A stretch of DNA of 14,172 nucleotides. It comes from Tannerellaceae bacterium (GTDB taxonomy: Bacteria > Bacteroidota > Bacteroidia > Bacteroidales > Tannerellaceae). The notes under the pieces are model-generated. The model did no database searches. It worked only from the letters and a program-made list of their open reading frames with translations, and was not told where the DNA came from. The stretch covers positions 1-14,172 of the forward strand of contig JAITAD010000026.1 in assembly GCA_031284275.1 (NCBI GenBank), written 5' to 3'. A program made the position numbers and the translations under genes. Shown here piece by piece: positions 13,279-14,172 of the stretch (the stretch's first letter is position 1; the number at the start of each line of letters is the position of its first letter).

Positions 13279-14172
13279 CTATAAAATCTTCTTTCCCCGC
13301 AAGAATTGCCCTGTGTATGAGGTTTTACAGGCAGCCACTTCCTCCGGTGTCCCCACACAGACGAGATGTCCTCCGGCCTCCCCTCCCTCCGGCCCCAAGT
13401 CGATGAGCCAGTCGGCGCACTTGATCACTTCAAGGTTATGCTCTACTACCACTAAGGTATGGCCGCGCCCGATGAGGGCGTCGAAGGCGCCGAGCAGTGT
13501 CTTGATGTCGTGAAAATGGAGGCCGGTCGTCGGCTCGTCGAAGACGAAAAGCATCGGCTGCGGACGTTCCTGCGTCAGGTACGATGCCAGTTTCATCCGC
13601 TGATTCTCACCCCCCGACAGCGACGAAGACGTCTGCCCCAGACGGATGTACCCCAACCCCACGCTACGCAACGGCATCAGCCGGCGGATAATCTTTTGCT
13701 CCTGTTGCCCGTTCACCGCAGCAAAAAAGTCGATAGCCTCATCTACGGACATATCCAGCAGATCCGCCACGTTCACCCCGCGGTAGCATACCTCAAGAAT
13801 CTCCTTACGGAAACGCCGCCCTTTGCAAGCCTCGCACTCGATCTCGATGTCAGCCATAAACTGCATCTCCACCGTGATGTGCCCTTCCCCCTTACACGCT
13901 TCGCAACGCCCCCCTTCTTTGTTGAACGAAAAAGCTGCTGCAGGATAACCCATCTGTCGCGACAGTTGCTCATCGGCATAAAGTTGGCGGATCTCGTCGT
14001 AAGCCCCCGTGTACGTCACCGGATTGGAACGTGAACTGCGTCCGAGGGTATGTTGTCCGATGAACGCTATTCCGTGGATAAGCCCCACGTCCCCTGTCAC
14101 CCCCGCAGCCTCTATCCCCGAGAGCATCGCATCATCCTTAATCATCCGTATCCCTTCGTAGAAAATATCCCG
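13279..14172 (-). CDS. uvrA: UvrA-family excinuclease ATPase, C-terminal part (partial at window edge)
   Basis: The damage-recognition ATPase of nucleotide excision repair, or a paralogue of it. About 297 C-terminal residues of an expected 900 or more are present, and the frame continues past the right edge. Counting from the edge, the zinc module has C90, C93, C113 and C116 (GGRCEACKGEGHITVEMQF then CEACKGRRF). The second ATPase domain has the signature SLSGGENQRMKLA (184-196), Walker B LFVFDEPTTGLH (208-219) and VVVEHN with the switch histidine at 245. The segment GQHTLGRSSRSNPVTY and the SGGENQ signature differ from the usual DQSPIGRTPRSNPATY and SGGEAQ. This suggests a second, UvrA2-like copy rather than the housekeeping protein. 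It ends 289 bases upstream of pstS. Confidence 0.88.
   Translation of the reverse strand, partial: RDIFYEGIRMIKDDAMLSGIEAAGVTGDVGLIHGIAFIGQHTLGRSSRSNPVTYTGAYDEIRQLYADEQLSRQMGYPAAAFSFNKEGGRCEACKGEGHITVEMQFMADIEIECEACKGRRFRKEILEVCYRGVNVADLLDMSVDEAIDFFAAVNGQQEQKIIRRLMPLRSVGLGYIRLGQTSSSLSGGENQRMKLASYLTQERPQPMLFVFDEPTTGLHFHDIKTLLGAFDALIGRGHTLVVVEHNLEVIKCADWLIDLGPEGGEAGGHLVCVGTPEEVAACKTSYTGQFLRGKKIL

Overview
The window looks like chromosomal DNA of a member of the Bacteroidota, probably order Bacteroidales, of moderate to fairly high GC and with C-ending codons favoured. The main evidence is the product set (a BatB-type von Willebrand A protein joined to a BatC-type TPR protein, a PstC with an enlarged periplasmic segment, a Bacteroidales-style PBP1A). 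In addition, sequences fitting the Bacteroidota primary-sigma -7 box TAnnTTTG lie in front of several genes, and most starts lack a clear Shine-Dalgarno sequence. I cannot name the genus.

Layout from left to right. Positions 3-101 hold the last codons of an unidentified rightward gene. It converges on a leftward pair, pdxA followed by a GNAT acetyltransferase (2135-136), joined by a 4-base ATGA overlap. A 105-base divergent promoter region separates pdxA from a rightward run of four tightly packed genes (2241-8428): rimO (ribosomal protein S12 methylthiotransferase), a class A penicillin-binding protein, cmk (cytidylate kinase) and a fused batB-batC gene. A perfect 10-bp hairpin ends this run and also ends the leftward phosphate operon arriving from the other side.

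The phosphate operon is complete and in the classical order pstS-pstC-pstA-pstB-phoU (12989-8501, minus strand), with gaps of 1-7 bases except 56 bases before phoU. The 289 bases upstream of pstS are the richest non-coding stretch. They contain a -7 box, three direct repeats spaced by 11 and 22 bp like Pho boxes, a leader hairpin, a terminator and an inverted repeat around a second promoter-like box. To the right, the C-terminal third of a UvrA-family protein runs off the window edge.

Functionally these are mostly housekeeping genes (B6 synthesis, ribosome modification, peptidoglycan synthesis, CMP phosphorylation, phosphate uptake, DNA repair). I see no mobile element, CRISPR array, tRNA, rRNA or defence system. 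The most unusual points are a segment of PstC that resembles one lobe of its partner PstS, the BatB-BatC fusion with an internal signal-peptide-like segment, and the regulatory structure upstream of pstS.
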